In this document: piece by piece, positions 34,246 to 42,898 of the stretch
Layout: every line of letters begins with the position of its first letter
Numbering within the stretch: position 1 is the stretch's first letter
Assembly (NCBI RefSeq): GCF_003460505.1
Contig: NZ_QTVG01000008.1
Coordinates: 47,395-111,394, forward strand
Reading direction: 5' to 3'
Length of the DNA: 64,000 bases
Origin: Eubacterium sp. AF36-5BH
GTDB lineage: Bacteria > Bacillota > Clostridia > Lachnospirales > Lachnospiraceae
Made by a program: the position numbers and the translations under genes
The notes under the pieces: model-generated
The model's database searches: none
Seen by the model: the letters and a program-made list of their open reading frames with translations, nothing else
What the model was told of the DNA's origin: nothing

Positions 34246-35235
34246 CTATCTGCCATCCCTGTTACTTTCATCAGGATATTCACTCATATCCTGTGTTTTA
34301 CTGTCTTTGTTTACGGTATATGTGTTTTTCACATTCTCTGATACTTTCAAATTTGACTGTTCTGACACACATATTTCTTCATCAATGTTCTTTTCCAAAT
34401 CAAGCATTGCATTTAATTCTGCCTGCCTCTTTTGCTTGTCACTTAATTCTTTCTCATAGGCAAAAGGCTTCTCATACTCGCTCTTTGAGGACTCCATATC
34501 TCTCTTATACTGTTCAATCTTCTTTTTGAGAAATTCTTCATTTTCATTTAAGTTATTAAACAGGTTGTCAAGTTTTATCATATTTCCCACGGGGCTTGTT
34601 GACATTTCAGCATTATACTCTGTCTTTCCACGAAGTATCATATAATTAATATCCATATAGTTCTTTTCTACTAACAGTGTAAAGCCTCTAAAACTTCCAA
34701 TCTCATAAGTATCTCCGCTTTTGCTCTTGCTTACTGCTTCAAGCAATGCAGTGCCGCCTTCACTTCGCTCATCATATGTAATCTTACCTATGGTTATGGC
34801 AAATTCATCACCTTTTAATAATTCCTTATCTCTTGCTTCAATGTCATATTTTACACACTTAAGTTTTTCTTCTGCAGCTTTAATCAGTTTCGGATACTTA
34901 ATCATAAAGTTATCCTGAAAAGTATATCTCTGGCTGTCGTAATTAGCCTTTAACAGCTTTAATCTCTGCAATTCATTATCAATTTCCATCTTTTCCTTTA
35001 TCAGTGGATTACCTGTTGCAACTGCCTTTATCTCTGCATAAGACAATGTTGCCTCATCTATATCTTCACATGTTCTTGATACTGCCTTGCTTGTCATTAC
35101 CTGACTTATAAATCTCTGTTTGTTCTCCACAAGTGACCATGAATATGCATCAAAAGTTTCCTTTGTAACATATCTGTATACTGCAACTTCTTTATTCAAA
35201 TTGCCCTGTCTTATTCCTCGTCCCTCTCTCTGTTC
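34246..35235 (-). pseudogene. C-terminal part of the split ArdC-methylase-helicase gene
   Basis: Host coding sequence that continues the large protein at 45612-51341. From 35235 it reads EQREGRGIRQGNLNKEVAVY, i.e. the rest of helicase motif VI and the following conserved part, then TFDAYSWSLVENKQRFISQV and a long coiled-coil tail to the stop at 34246. It rejoins in frame with codon 1910 of the front part. A TTG at 35199 could start a 317-residue fragment. The 10.4 kb mobile element lies between the two parts. This fragment lacks the ATP-binding motifs, so it is not an active helicase by itself. Confidence 0.85.
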
Positions 35236-37097
35236 AATACTAGTCGGTCATTTTTTGCGGACAGTTCAATACATGCCTGTCTGTTTCGCTCCCTGCTCCT
35301 GCGTTTGCTCTCGTTTGATTTCTCCCTCTGTATCTTCTTGGCACAAGCAGGACAATACTTCGATATGCCAGAGCGGGGAACATATTCAACACCGCACACC
35401 GTACAATTCTTAGGCTTTAACGCAGTCCACCGCTTTGTCGGTGTGATATGTAATTCACCGACAAAGCCGATGAATTTATAATAAATCTTGATTTCCTGCC
35501 GCACCATTCCGTCTGTAAGTTTCTCACGTTCCGAAACAAGTATCTTGTCTATAAGTGCGTTTATGATGGTTGCGTCCAGTTCCTTAATGCCTTGATAGTT
35601 GCGGATTAGGGAGAGGAAATCACGGACACCCTGCGTCTTCTCATAGCTGTCGCTGAGCGTTTCCGTTACCTCTTTCAGCCTTGCTTCAATTTCAAGCTGT
35701 TCTTTCTGGTATTTTCCCGACATCATCTCAAAATTCCGCTCGGTAATACGCTCCATCACCTTATCTTCATAGAGTGAGGAAAACAGCCTGTCCAGTTCTG
35801 CAAGGCGTTTGTTCAGTTTTCTTTGCTCCTTTTCCAGTGCCTTTGCCTTGCTCTGGTCTGTTTCCGTGAGCCGCTTTTCAATCGCCCTCACTGCCTTTTC
35901 ATCATTGACTGCCATATCCGCAAATCGGTTGATGTCGGTGAGGACAGCGTTGAACAAGTCCCTCGCTTCAATGCTGTGTGCGGTACACATGATATTACCG
36001 TATCTGCCATAATTATTGCAGGAATATTGTACGCAGTCGATGATGTCGGGGCGTTTCCTCCTGTTGGCACTCATAGCCCGCATCGCATAGCCGCAGTCCG
36101 CACACTTAATAACGCCTGCAAAGATGTTCTCAAAGCCGCCCTTGTTTTCTGGTAATCTGCGGCTTGTAATAAGCTGCTGTACGGTATCAAATTCCTCCTG
36201 CGTGACTATCCCCTCATGGGTGTCTGGTATCACTTCCCATTCTTCGGGCAGCTTAGAGGGGCGTTTCTTGCTTTTCATGTTGGCGGCAATCCGCTTGTAG
36301 CCTGCAAGGTTTCCCGCATATATCGGGCTTCTTAAAATGCCCCTTACGCTGTTCTCGCTCCAAATATAACGGTTCTCCTCATTCTCCTCAAAATACCTCT
36401 CATAGCCTGTTGCCCCCTGCTCCGCCGCATAAGCGGCGGGGCGTAAGATATGCTGTTTGTTGATGTGCTTGCGGATTTTGGCGATTCCGTTGCCCGCTAA
36501 CGCAAGGTCAAATATTTCCCTTACCACATGGGCAACTTTGTCATCTATCAGCAGATGGTTGTGGTCGGCGGGGTCTTTGACGTAACCGTATGGTGCTGTC
36601 GTCCCCATGAATTTCCCCTGCTGAAACCTCGCTCGGTACGCCGATTTTATCTTGACCGACACATCGGCGGAATACATTTCGTTTAGGATGTTGCGGAAAG
36701 GCGTGATGTCCATAGCGGATTTATTGAGCGTGTCCACGCCGTCATTGACCGCTATATACCTCACATTATGCTCTGGGAAAAACACTTCCAGATACAGTCC
36801 GCAATCAAGATAGTTCCTCCCCAGACGAGATAAATCTTTCGTGATAACGCAGTTTATCAGACCGCTTTCAATGTCCTTAATCATGTTCTGGAAACTTGGT
36901 CTTTGGAAATTTGTACCAGAGTAACCGTCGTCCACATACGTTTTTGCTAAGTGCCATCCCTGCTTTTTCACATAATCCGTGAGGATGGATTTCTGTGTCG
37001 CAATGCTCGCACTCTCGTTATCCGTGCCATCGTCTTTTGACAAGCGGCAGTACATGCCGACTTCATAAATCTTGTTCTCCATTCTTATTCCTGCCAT
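35211..37097 (-). CDS. TnpX/TndX-type large serine recombinase
   Basis: A 628-residue recombinase. Catalytic domain: MYCRLSKDDG with Ser20, VDDGYSGTNFQRPSF, and DLSRLGRN. Then the recombinase domain (APYGYVKDPADHNHL) and zinc ribbon (CADCGYAMRA ... CNNYG), a coiled coil, and a C-terminal region with CTVCGVEYV and CPACAKK plus a basic stretch. The last seven residues (NRERDEE) and the stop codon are encoded by the interrupted host gene, so the normal end of this protein depends on the insertion site. It is the element's integrase and excisionase. Confidence 0.93.
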   Translation of the reverse strand: MAGIRMENKIYEVGMYCRLSKDDGTDNESASIATQKSILTDYVKKQGWHLAKTYVDDGYSGTNFQRPSFQNMIKDIESGLINCVITKDLSRLGRNYLDCGLYLEVFFPEHNVRYIAVNDGVDTLNKSAMDITPFRNILNEMYSADVSVKIKSAYRARFQQGKFMGTTAPYGYVKDPADHNHLLIDDKVAHVVREIFDLALAGNGIAKIRKHINKQHILRPAAYAAEQGATGYERYFEENEENRYIWSENSVRGILRSPIYAGNLAGYKRIAANMKSKKRPSKLPEEWEVIPDTHEGIVTQEEFDTVQQLITSRRLPENKGGFENIFAGVIKCADCGYAMRAMSANRRKRPDIIDCVQYSCNNYGRYGNIMCTAHSIEARDLFNAVLTDINRFADMAVNDEKAVRAIEKRLTETDQSKAKALEKEQRKLNKRLAELDRLFSSLYEDKVMERITERNFEMMSGKYQKEQLEIEARLKEVTETLSDSYEKTQGVRDFLSLIRNYQGIKELDATIINALIDKILVSEREKLTDGMVRQEIKIYYKFIGFVGELHITPTKRWTALKPKNCTVCGVEYVPRSGISKYCPACAKKIQREKSNESKRRSRERNRQACIELSAKNDRLVLNRERDEE

Positions 37098-37151
37098 ACT
37101 GTAAAACCTCCATATCTGTCCTATCTGTTTTCATGTTCCATTGCGTACATT

Positions 37152-37343
37152 CTAAGCGGACAGCCCCTCATTGTCGAAGGTGTCGCCCTCGGCAATCTTC
37201 TTCCGAATATCCTCGGAAATAATCGGGATAAACGCTTCTGTGACTGTCTGCGTGCCGACATATTCACGGCTGATTATCATCTGAACTGGTGCTTTCGGCA
37301 CGATACGCTTTCTCTTTTTATCTGCTTTCTTATCCTCGCCCAT
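37152..37343 (-). CDS. small basic protein of the element
   Basis: A 63-residue protein from the ATG at 37343 (AAAGGAAG ribosome binding site); a longer reading from 37403 is unlikely. It has a Lys/Arg-rich start (GEDKKADKKRKRIVP) and then MIISREYVGTQTVTEAFIPI and an acidic end. Located between the recombinase and the PC4-like gene. I do not recognise a family; an accessory role in excision is possible because small basic proteins beside recombinases often act that way. Confidence 0.55.
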   Translation of the reverse strand: MGEDKKADKKRKRIVPKAPVQMIISREYVGTQTVTEAFIPIISEDIRKKIAEGDTFDNEGLSA

Positions 37344-37413
37344 ACTTAAATCTTCCTTTCCAGACAGGGCAGGAGAACGTCTGGAAACGCCCCGCCCTGT
37401 CAATCAGATACCA

Positions 37414-37644
37414 TCAATCCCCGCTGTTTACTTCTTTCTGTAATGCTTCAAGGAGTGCTGCTGCTTCATCAGCGTTCAACGTGATACCCTTTCCGCACTT
37501 CTCACGGTTCGGGGAAAAGCTGCGGATGTCATATTTCGGCTCTCTTCCGTTCCATGAGATAAGATTGATTTCTTTTGTGTAGCCGCTGTCGCCCTTAGAC
37601 AATACGGCGATTTCCTTTACAATCTCATACTGGATTTCTTTCAT
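37414..37644 (-). CDS. YdbC/PC4-like DNA-binding protein
   Basis: A 76-residue protein matching the YdbC/PC4 pattern: a beta sheet with INLISWNGREPKYDIRSF, then GKGITLNADEAAALLEAL as the C-terminal helix. PC4-like proteins bind single-stranded DNA and dimerise. It is encoded in mobile elements of this type, between ParB and recombinase genes. Likely role: helping replication, transfer or regulation of the element. Confidence 0.8.
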   Translation of the reverse strand: MKEIQYEIVKEIAVLSKGDSGYTKEINLISWNGREPKYDIRSFSPNREKCGKGITLNADEAAALLEALQKEVNSGD

Positions 37645-37689
37645 TCTTCATACCTCAATTTTCTGCATTTACCTCCCGAAAAGAGAAGA

Positions 37690-38544
37690 TTAGCGGCTGT
37701 CCCTGCCCCGTTTCCTCTGCAATTCACGCTCCAAAAGTTTAATGATGGTTTCCTCCATCTGCTTCGGCGTTGTGTTCTTCGGAAAATACTTTTTCAGCTT
37801 GCTTGTGTTGATTTTCAAGGTTTCTTTCTGGTTTCCCTTTTCCTCCGTCATAATTGCAAATATCGTATCCATGTCAAGCCGCCCGCTCTGGCTTAGGCTT
37901 TTCATCCGCTGTGCCTGTGAGAGTGAGGGCGTTGCTTCTTCGCTCTCCATCGTGGCAAAGAGGTTTTCCTGCTCGTCTTTCTTCAAAAAGGACAGTTCCA
38001 CCGCAGGCGTGAGGGCGATTTTCCCCTCGTCCACCATCCGCAAAATCGGCGGTATCAGTTCCGTCAAACGGATAAATCTTTGTACGGTCATCCTGCCTAC
38101 GCCGAAGCCCTGTGCCACCTTGTCGTCCGTCCGCAACTTCGTCACAACTTGTGACGAGGTTAAGTCTGTGCGGAAACCCTGCCGCTTCATGGCTTCGGAT
38201 TTCATCTTGTAGGCAAACGCCCGCTCTGATGGCAGGATATTCTCACGCTGTAAATTACTGTCTACAAGGGTGATGATGGCTCGGTCACGGTCTAAGGGCA
38301 GGACAAACGCAGGCACGGTATTTATCCCTGCAAGTTCAGACGCACGGACACGCCGCTGCCCTGCAATCACTTCATAGCCGTTCCCGTCCTCTTTCGGGCG
38401 TGTGATTATCGGCGTGACAATGCCAAATTCCTTGATGCTTTCCGCTAATTCTGACAGCGTTTCATCCTCTGCCACATGAAACGGATTGTCGGGAAACGGG
38501 TACAAGTCTTTGGTCTTTAACACCTTAAAATCCTGTTTCTTCAT
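37690..38544 (-). CDS. ParB/Spo0J-like protein
   Basis: A 284-residue ParB family protein. The CTPase/nuclease domain shows YPFPDNPFHV, ESIKEFGIVTPIITRP and VIAGQRRVRASELAG; a helix-turn-helix (AQGFGVGRMTVQRFIRLTEL) follows and a basic C-terminal region ends the protein. ParB binds parS-like sites and acts in partition or regulation. No ParA partner is present in the element, as in many mobile elements where ParB-like proteins have a regulatory role. It starts eight bases after the MobV gene ends. Confidence 0.87.
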   Translation of the reverse strand: MKKQDFKVLKTKDLYPFPDNPFHVAEDETLSELAESIKEFGIVTPIITRPKEDGNGYEVIAGQRRVRASELAGINTVPAFVLPLDRDRAIITLVDSNLQRENILPSERAFAYKMKSEAMKRQGFRTDLTSSQVVTKLRTDDKVAQGFGVGRMTVQRFIRLTELIPPILRMVDEGKIALTPAVELSFLKKDEQENLFATMESEEATPSLSQAQRMKSLSQSGRLDMDTIFAIMTEEKGNQKETLKINTSKLKKYFPKNTTPKQMEETIIKLLERELQRKRGRDSR

Positions 38545-38552
38545 TCACATAT

Positions 38553-39407
38553 CTACCTTTCTTTCGCTCTGCTTTTATGGTTTTTCTGCAATTCTTCCAA
38601 CACTTCGGGCGGTATCTTTGAGAGCAGCCGCCCCATCTGCTCGTTGGTTCTCTGCAACTCAAATATCTTCTGGTTCGCTTTCTGCACCTTTAGTTCCTGC
38701 TCATACTTTTCATCACGCATACGCCCCGCATAGTCTGATTCCTGCCCGATTTGCTCCTTTAGGCTATTGATATAGGCACTCTGCTTACTGATTTCCTTTG
38801 AGAATTTCTCCACGTCTGGGAGCCATGCCGCAATCAGTTCCAGAGCCTTGTCACGCTTCTTCCCTGCATTAAAGGCGTTGATGTCGGACAGTGCAGACAC
38901 AATTTCCTCATACTGTTTATCAAGCCTGCCGCCCAACTTATAGAGCCATGTGGGGACATGTTTCCGCTTCGTTTCCATTGAGGACTGACCTCTTTCAAGC
39001 TGATTCCACCGTGAGGACATCCGCTCATGGTAGGCGGTCTGCCATTCGGACAGGCTCTTTTGATTGCCTAAAATTGTTTTGGCAGACAGCTTATTGTCTG
39101 GTGTAATCGGCACAAAACAGAGGTGCATATGCGGCGTTCTCTCGTCCATGTGGACGACTGCGGAGAGGATATTTTTCTCCCCGACACGCTCTGAAATGAA
39201 ATCCAGAGCCATCGTAAAATACGCTTTCTGTTCTTTGGGCGGCAGGCTGTTCATAAATTCTGGCGAAGCCGTGATAAGCGTTTCCACCATCATCACGCTA
39301 TCTTTCCTCGTCCTGCACCCTGCTTCGGCTACCATGCGGTTAATCTCTTTCTTGTAGGTGTACCTCGGCGGATTCACAAGATGGTAGTTATCTTTCGAGC
39401 GTTCCAT
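38553..39407 (-). CDS. MobV-family relaxase (start unclear)
   Basis: A 284-residue plasmid mobilisation relaxase from its first ATG. The metal-binding motif is HMDERTPHMHL (HUH type), and a coiled-coil tail follows. The family's conserved N terminus is missing from this reading but is present upstream in the same frame, inside the end of repA: residues reading GGVAACERHNERKKEAYKSN and PDID precede the first ATG. That extension is open back to 39542 (45 codons) but contains no ATG, GTG or TTG. So the true product either starts internally and lacks its N terminus, or is made by frameshifting from repA (see the site at 39437-39443). Confidence 0.82.
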   Translation of the reverse strand: MERSKDNYHLVNPPRYTYKKEINRMVAEAGCRTRKDSVMMVETLITASPEFMNSLPPKEQKAYFTMALDFISERVGEKNILSAVVHMDERTPHMHLCFVPITPDNKLSAKTILGNQKSLSEWQTAYHERMSSRWNQLERGQSSMETKRKHVPTWLYKLGGRLDKQYEEIVSALSDINAFNAGKKRDKALELIAAWLPDVEKFSKEISKQSAYINSLKEQIGQESDYAGRMRDEKYEQELKVQKANQKIFELQRTNEQMGRLLSKIPPEVLEELQKNHKSRAKER

Positions 39408-39409
39408 AT

Positions 39410-40441
39410 CTATATCTGGATTGCTTTTATAGGCTTCTTTTTTACGCTCGTTGTGGCGTTCGCAAGCCGCAACGCCGCCCGCTTTGCAAGCGAAATCTGC
39501 CTGCCGTGTTTTTTGCGGCTGTACTGATAAACGATATGGTTCTCATTTAAAAATGTGGTGCGGTATTCATTGAGCCATTTCGTAATCACCGTGGGTATGG
39601 TTTCCGTTTCCCTCATAGCGGCTAACAGCTCCGTTGCCGTGCCTGCCCATTCTTCCTTATCCCTCATAAAATCCACCAACCGAAAAAGGACGTCTGGTAT
39701 CGTTTCTTTCGCAAGCTGCTCCTGCGTTTTTCTCTCCACAAGTTCCCAACTGCAATCACGGAAACGCAGCGTGTATTCCTGATAGGGCGTGTCCCTGCCC
39801 GTCACATACAGCTTGGCGGTGTCGGATGCCCGTTTCTCCTTTTCCAGAACAAAGGTAGCGTCCGCACTCCCCGTTAAGCCTGTCGTCCCAGACACCTTGT
39901 TGAACACATCGCTGTCATTCTGCTTTCGGATGTGGTGTACGACAATGACCGCCAATGAATGCCTGTCGGCAAAGTCTTTGATTAGTGAGATGTCCCCATA
40001 GTCGCTTGCGTAGGCATTGTCTTTTGAAGCTGTACGGACTTTCTGCAAAGTGTCAATGACAATAAGCCTGCTGTTTGGGTAATCTTTCAGATAATCTTCA
40101 AGCTGCACGATAAGACCGTCTGACAGCTTGCAGCTTGCCACGGCAAAGTGAAGCCGCCTGCTCGCTTCGTTCGTCAATCGGAACAGCCTGTCCTGTATAC
40201 GGCAGAACGTGTCCTCAAGGCAGAGGTAAAGCACGTCGCCCTCCATTGTCGGCATATCCCACAAGGGAAGTCCCTGCGACACGCATAAACATAGCTTCAG
40301 CATGAGCCAGCTCTTTCCTATCTTCTGTGAGCCGCAGAACAGCGACAAGCCTGTGGGGATAAGGCTGTCCACCACAAAGGACGGCTTCTCAAGCGGTTCA
40401 TAAAGGAGCGTTTCGGCGTTGACTGTCTGTAACTTCTGCAT
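39410..40441 (-). CDS. RepA-like AAA ATPase
   Basis: A 343-residue RecA/DnaB-like ATPase. Walker A is GSQKIGKSW at about 37-45, Walker B RLIVIDTLQ, then VIVVHHIRKQND and GSADATFVL as in RepA hexameric helicases of mobile elements. The C-terminal part (TATELLAAMRE to RQISLAKRAAL) resembles a winged helix. It probably supports replication or unwinding of the excised element. The end of the gene overlaps the MobV frame, and the start overlaps a 28-residue ORF. Confidence 0.85.
   Translation of the reverse strand: MQKLQTVNAETLLYEPLEKPSFVVDSLIPTGLSLFCGSQKIGKSWLMLKLCLCVSQGLPLWDMPTMEGDVLYLCLEDTFCRIQDRLFRLTNEASRRLHFAVASCKLSDGLIVQLEDYLKDYPNSRLIVIDTLQKVRTASKDNAYASDYGDISLIKDFADRHSLAVIVVHHIRKQNDSDVFNKVSGTTGLTGSADATFVLEKEKRASDTAKLYVTGRDTPYQEYTLRFRDCSWELVERKTQEQLAKETIPDVLFRLVDFMRDKEEWAGTATELLAAMRETETIPTVITKWLNEYRTTFLNENHIVYQYSRKKHGRQISLAKRAALRLANATTSVKKKPIKAIQI
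39437..39443 (-). promoter_or_regulatory. candidate -1 frameshift site in repA
   Basis: The repA frame reads GTA AAA AAG, giving the heptamer A AAA AAG, the classic dnaX-type slippery sequence. A -1 slip moves translation from repA into the MobV frame within a conserved MobV stretch (KKEAYKSN). No strong downstream stem loop is obvious. Confidence 0.35.
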
Positions 40442-40484
40442 GGCTTTCCTCCTTTCGGGCGGTGTTTTTGTTTTCGTTGCACAT
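40398..40484 (-). CDS. 28-residue leader ORF before repA
   Basis: ATG at 40484 behind a strong AAGGAGG, ending 43 bases inside repA in another frame (MCNENKNTARKEESHA then EVTDSQRRN). The repA ribosome binding site (GGAGGAA) lies within it. This fits a short translated leader that couples to repA; a free peptide function is less likely. Confidence 0.4.
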   Translation of the reverse strand: MCNENKNTARKEESHAEVTDSQRRNAPL

Positions 40485-40596
40485 AGGCGTTGACCTCCTT
40501 AAAAATAGATTTACTCCCACGAAGAAAAAGTGAGAGTATGTAATGCCGCCAATCCCACACAAATAAAAAACAGATTTCTTTTTCGGGCGGTGTCGG

Positions 40597-41070
40597 TCAC
40601 GGTTGGAGATACTTCCTCATTTCCGCCTTTACTTTCTCCTTTGCAATCGCAACAGATTTCTGTATTGCCGAAGCGGTGCAATGCTCCATAGCGGCGATTT
40701 GGTAAAAATTGAACTCATACTCGTAGTAGAGCAGGAAACGCCGCCTTTGTATCTCTGGCAGTCCGTCAACCGCCTTACAGAGCAGTTCTGCCCGTTCTGC
40801 CTCAATCATTTGTTCCTCTATGCTCTTAGGCAGCTTCAACGCCCGCCTGTTCAGCGTTTCGTCCCATACTTCCGAAAACTCCCTGTGCCGCTCGTCCCAT
40901 TGGAGGAGATTCCTGTTCCTGCGTTCCATCTGCCGAAACTCCATAAAGAACTGTTCCGACACTTCCAACTCGTGGGATTTGCCCTGCCCGTCCTTAAAGC
41001 TGATAAAATACCTTGTGCCGCTTTCCGTGGATTCCTCCCGAAGCGTGTACGCCTTAACTCTGTATGCCAT
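40597..41070 (-). CDS. sigma-70-like region 4 protein
   Basis: About 157 residues from the ATG at 41070 (AGGAGG ribosome binding site). The N-terminal part is beta-rich (RVKAYTLREESTESGTRYFI); the C-terminal part looks like sigma region 4 (LPEIQRRRFLLYYEYEFNFY, then CTASAIQKSVAIAKEKVK). There is no sigma region 2. Such proteins are common in Firmicute ICEs and IMEs and probably regulate element transcription. It is one of three such proteins in a row. Confidence 0.75.
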   Translation of the reverse strand: MAYRVKAYTLREESTESGTRYFISFKDGQGKSHELEVSEQFFMEFRQMERRNRNLLQWDERHREFSEVWDETLNRRALKLPKSIEEQMIEAERAELLCKAVDGLPEIQRRRFLLYYEYEFNFYQIAAMEHCTASAIQKSVAIAKEKVKAEMRKYLQP

Positions 41071-41146
41071 CCCGCTTGCCTCCTGCAAAAAATAAGTGAG
41101 GGGATTTCCATCCCTCACCCAGTAGCCCGCAGGACGGCAGGCTGTT

Positions 41147-41578
41147 TTAGACGCTATAAAATTTTCGTAGCTTCTTCCGCAGATGGTCTAACCTCGCATA
41201 GATGGCACCAGTCGTCAAATGCACGAGCGGGGCAATCTCCTTTGTGGAATACCCCTGCATTTTCAGCAGGACGATTTTCAAGGTACGCCCGTCCACCGCG
41301 ACTAATACTTGATAGAGATTTTCGCTCTCAATCTCGTCCAGTAACTCCGCAACCGTACCCACTTCCGTCTGCCGCTCCCTGTCTGCCATGTCCTCAAGGT
41401 ATTCCGCAATGTCATTCGTCCATCGGTAAAACCGCCTGTTGGAATTGAAGTCTGCCCTGTCCGCAATGCGTATCTGCTCAATGGTCGCTTCATCAACGCC
41501 GCACTCACGCAGCAGCTTTTCCTCCGCTTCTTTCCAGATACGCCATTTCCTGTCCTCCCGTCCGTGGTTATATGCCAT
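41147..41578 (-). CDS. sigma-like regulator
   Basis: About 143 residues from ATG 41578; an upstream reading to 41632 lacks a ribosome binding site. It starts AYNHGREDRKWRIWKEAEE and ends with a helix-turn-helix of sigma region 4 type (IVLLKMQGYSTKEIAPLVHL, then TTGAIYARLDHLRKKLRK). Function is probably in transcriptional control of the element. It lies between two other sigma-like genes. Confidence 0.72.
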   Translation of the reverse strand: MAYNHGREDRKWRIWKEAEEKLLRECGVDEATIEQIRIADRADFNSNRRFYRWTNDIAEYLEDMADRERQTEVGTVAELLDEIESENLYQVLVAVDGRTLKIVLLKMQGYSTKEIAPLVHLTTGAIYARLDHLRKKLRKFYSV

Positions 41579-41673
41579 GCTTCTTTTCCTCCAATCAGAA
41601 TTGATTGAGAGGGCAGAGAAAAACCCCCTCATTTTCCCAAAGGAAAAAACAAGGGGGCTGAACGCCTTAAATT

Positions 41674-42183
41674 TTAATTTTCTATTATCTTTCTTAGTTT
41701 TCTTAGGATTCTGGCTTTGCGTTTGTTCACAACGCTCTGGGTTATGCCGAACCTCGCCCCGACTTCACGCTCAGAAAGTCCGTCAAAAAAGATTGCCTGT
41801 ATCAATTCCTGTTCACTATCCGACAGCAAAGGCAGGGCGGCTTTCAGCCTGTCCACCATAACCGCATTGACAACGGTTTCCGCAATGTCTGCCGCTTCAT
41901 CAGCGATAAAGTCTAAAGGCTTCCCCTCGCTGTCCGTAAATCCATCCAGAGAAAGCAGGCTGTTCTTCGTATCTAATTTTTTCAGATAACGCCACCGTTC
42001 CTTATCTCGGTAGAAGTCCGTGTATTGCTCCCTCACGACTTCAAGCAGACAGCCTTGAATGGGGATAAACAGCTTGTCCATATAGGTCTGGTCGGATTCC
42101 CTGCGGCGGCAGAAATCCGTATAGGACAGTTCCACATATCTGCCGCTTTCCTTGATATATACCTTTCTCGGTGCGTATTTCAC
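41674..42183 (-). CDS. RNA polymerase sigma-70-like protein
   Basis: A 169-residue protein starting at GTG 42183, behind GGGAGG. It resembles sigma-like ORFs of Tn916-type elements: an N-terminal RKVYIKESGRYVELSY segment, a middle helical region and a region 4 HTH (LIQAIFFDGLSEREVGARFG, then ITQSVVNKRKARILRKL). Expected to control transcription of the downstream mobilisation genes. Terminator hairpins for the upstream tet(O) unit lie just before it. Confidence 0.83.
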   Translation of the reverse strand: MKYAPRKVYIKESGRYVELSYTDFCRRRESDQTYMDKLFIPIQGCLLEVVREQYTDFYRDKERWRYLKKLDTKNSLLSLDGFTDSEGKPLDFIADEAADIAETVVNAVMVDRLKAALPLLSDSEQELIQAIFFDGLSEREVGARFGITQSVVNKRKARILRKLRKIIEN

Positions 42184-42296
42184 TGTAAGTACCTCCCATC
42201 TGAATTTTTGAAATGTTCAAAATCCAGATGGAGAGGTGGCGAACGACACCTAACACCACTAATAGCCCTATGGCACTTTCCAACAAAAATCGACAA

Positions 42297-42330
42297 AAGA
42301 AAAACCGCAAAGGCTCTATGACCTTTACGG
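42297..42330 (-). terminator. intrinsic terminator
   Basis: CCGTAAAGG pairs with CCTTTGCGG around an 8-base loop, followed by TTTTTCTTTT on the minus strand. Confidence 0.65.
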
Positions 42331-42504
42331 TTATGGGAAATATTAATTCTGTTGTATGGAGATTGTACTTCTACATTCAAGGCAGGAAGTGCCGTTGCAT
42401 AGGCAGAAATTTTTTTAACTGGTTTCCTGCCGTTCTCTGATATGCTATGTATTGATAAATTTTGCTTCGTATGAGCAGATAGATAACTGCCCGAAAAAAG
42501 GACA

Positions 42505-42543
42505 TAAAAAAATCCCTCCAAATTTAAAAACAAATTCAGAGGG
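42505..42543 (-). terminator. intrinsic terminator
   Basis: CCCTCTGAATTT pairs with AAATTTGGAGGG with mismatches, followed by ATTTTTTT on the minus strand. Confidence 0.55.
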
Positions 42544-42621
42544 TAATTTAGGGTATAACAAAATAACCCACCCGAATATCGTTTTTTTTATTTGGTGAGT
42601 TTGTTCTTTCAAATACGAAAC

Positions 42622-42668
42622 AAAAAGAGCCGATGATTCGTGAATTGTTCCACAATTTCATCGGCTCT
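42622..42668 (-). terminator. terminator after the KTR gene
   Basis: AGAGCCGATGA pairs with TCATCGGCTCT around a 20-base loop, followed by TTTTTG on the minus strand, six bases after the KTR gene stop. Confidence 0.7.
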
Positions 42669-42673
42669 GCGTC

Positions 42674-42847
42674 TTAAGCGTCTGGCTCTTTGATGACAGT
42701 TATCTTCAAGTTGTCAACTTTAATCAATCTTTCTTGTCTGCATTTTGGACAATAAAGGGGATAATTCTCCAAAACAGTGTCCTTCCTAATTTTATTACGG
42801 GTTTTGCTCCCACAAACAGGACACAATATCCATTCGCATTTCATCAT
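42674..42847 (-). CDS. cysteine-rich KTR-domain protein
   Basis: A 57-residue zinc-ribbon protein: start MMKCEWILCPVCGSKTR, then PLYCPKCRQERLIKVD. Two C-x2-C pairs and the conserved K-T-R mark the cysteine-rich KTR family, often found directly downstream of tet genes of the ribosome-protection type. It starts 51 bases after tet(O) and is followed by a terminator, so it is co-transcribed. Its function is unknown. Confidence 0.85.
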   Translation of the reverse strand: MMKCEWILCPVCGSKTRNKIRKDTVLENYPLYCPKCRQERLIKVDNLKITVIKEPDA

Positions 42848-42898
42848 AATTAGTCTCTAATCCTTTCAAATCTCATTTTATATGACTTTTGCAAGCTG

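Larger units (their letters stand above)
42184..42673. other. terminator-rich spacer between tet(O) unit and sigma-like genes
   Basis: A 490-base stretch with three minus-strand terminator-like hairpins (listed separately) and the GGGAGG site for the next gene. No convincing ORF. The density of terminators suggests a junction between a tet(O)-KTR cassette and the mobilisation backbone. Confidence 0.5.

Noticed and set aside
35809..36155. Plus-strand open frames of 60-110 codons opposite the element recombinase
   Set aside because: They mirror codon bias of a clear minus-strand recombinase gene, have no ribosome binding sites and no recognisable motifs.
40603..41448. A 281-codon plus-strand open frame opposite the sigma-like genes
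   Set aside because: High-GC DNA opposite real genes easily gives long open frames. The minus-strand genes have HTH motifs and good ribosome binding sites; this frame has neither.
42041..42533. Several 90-120 codon minus-strand frames between the KTR gene and the sigma-like gene
   Set aside because: They cross three terminator hairpins, lack ribosome binding sites and show no protein-like motif.
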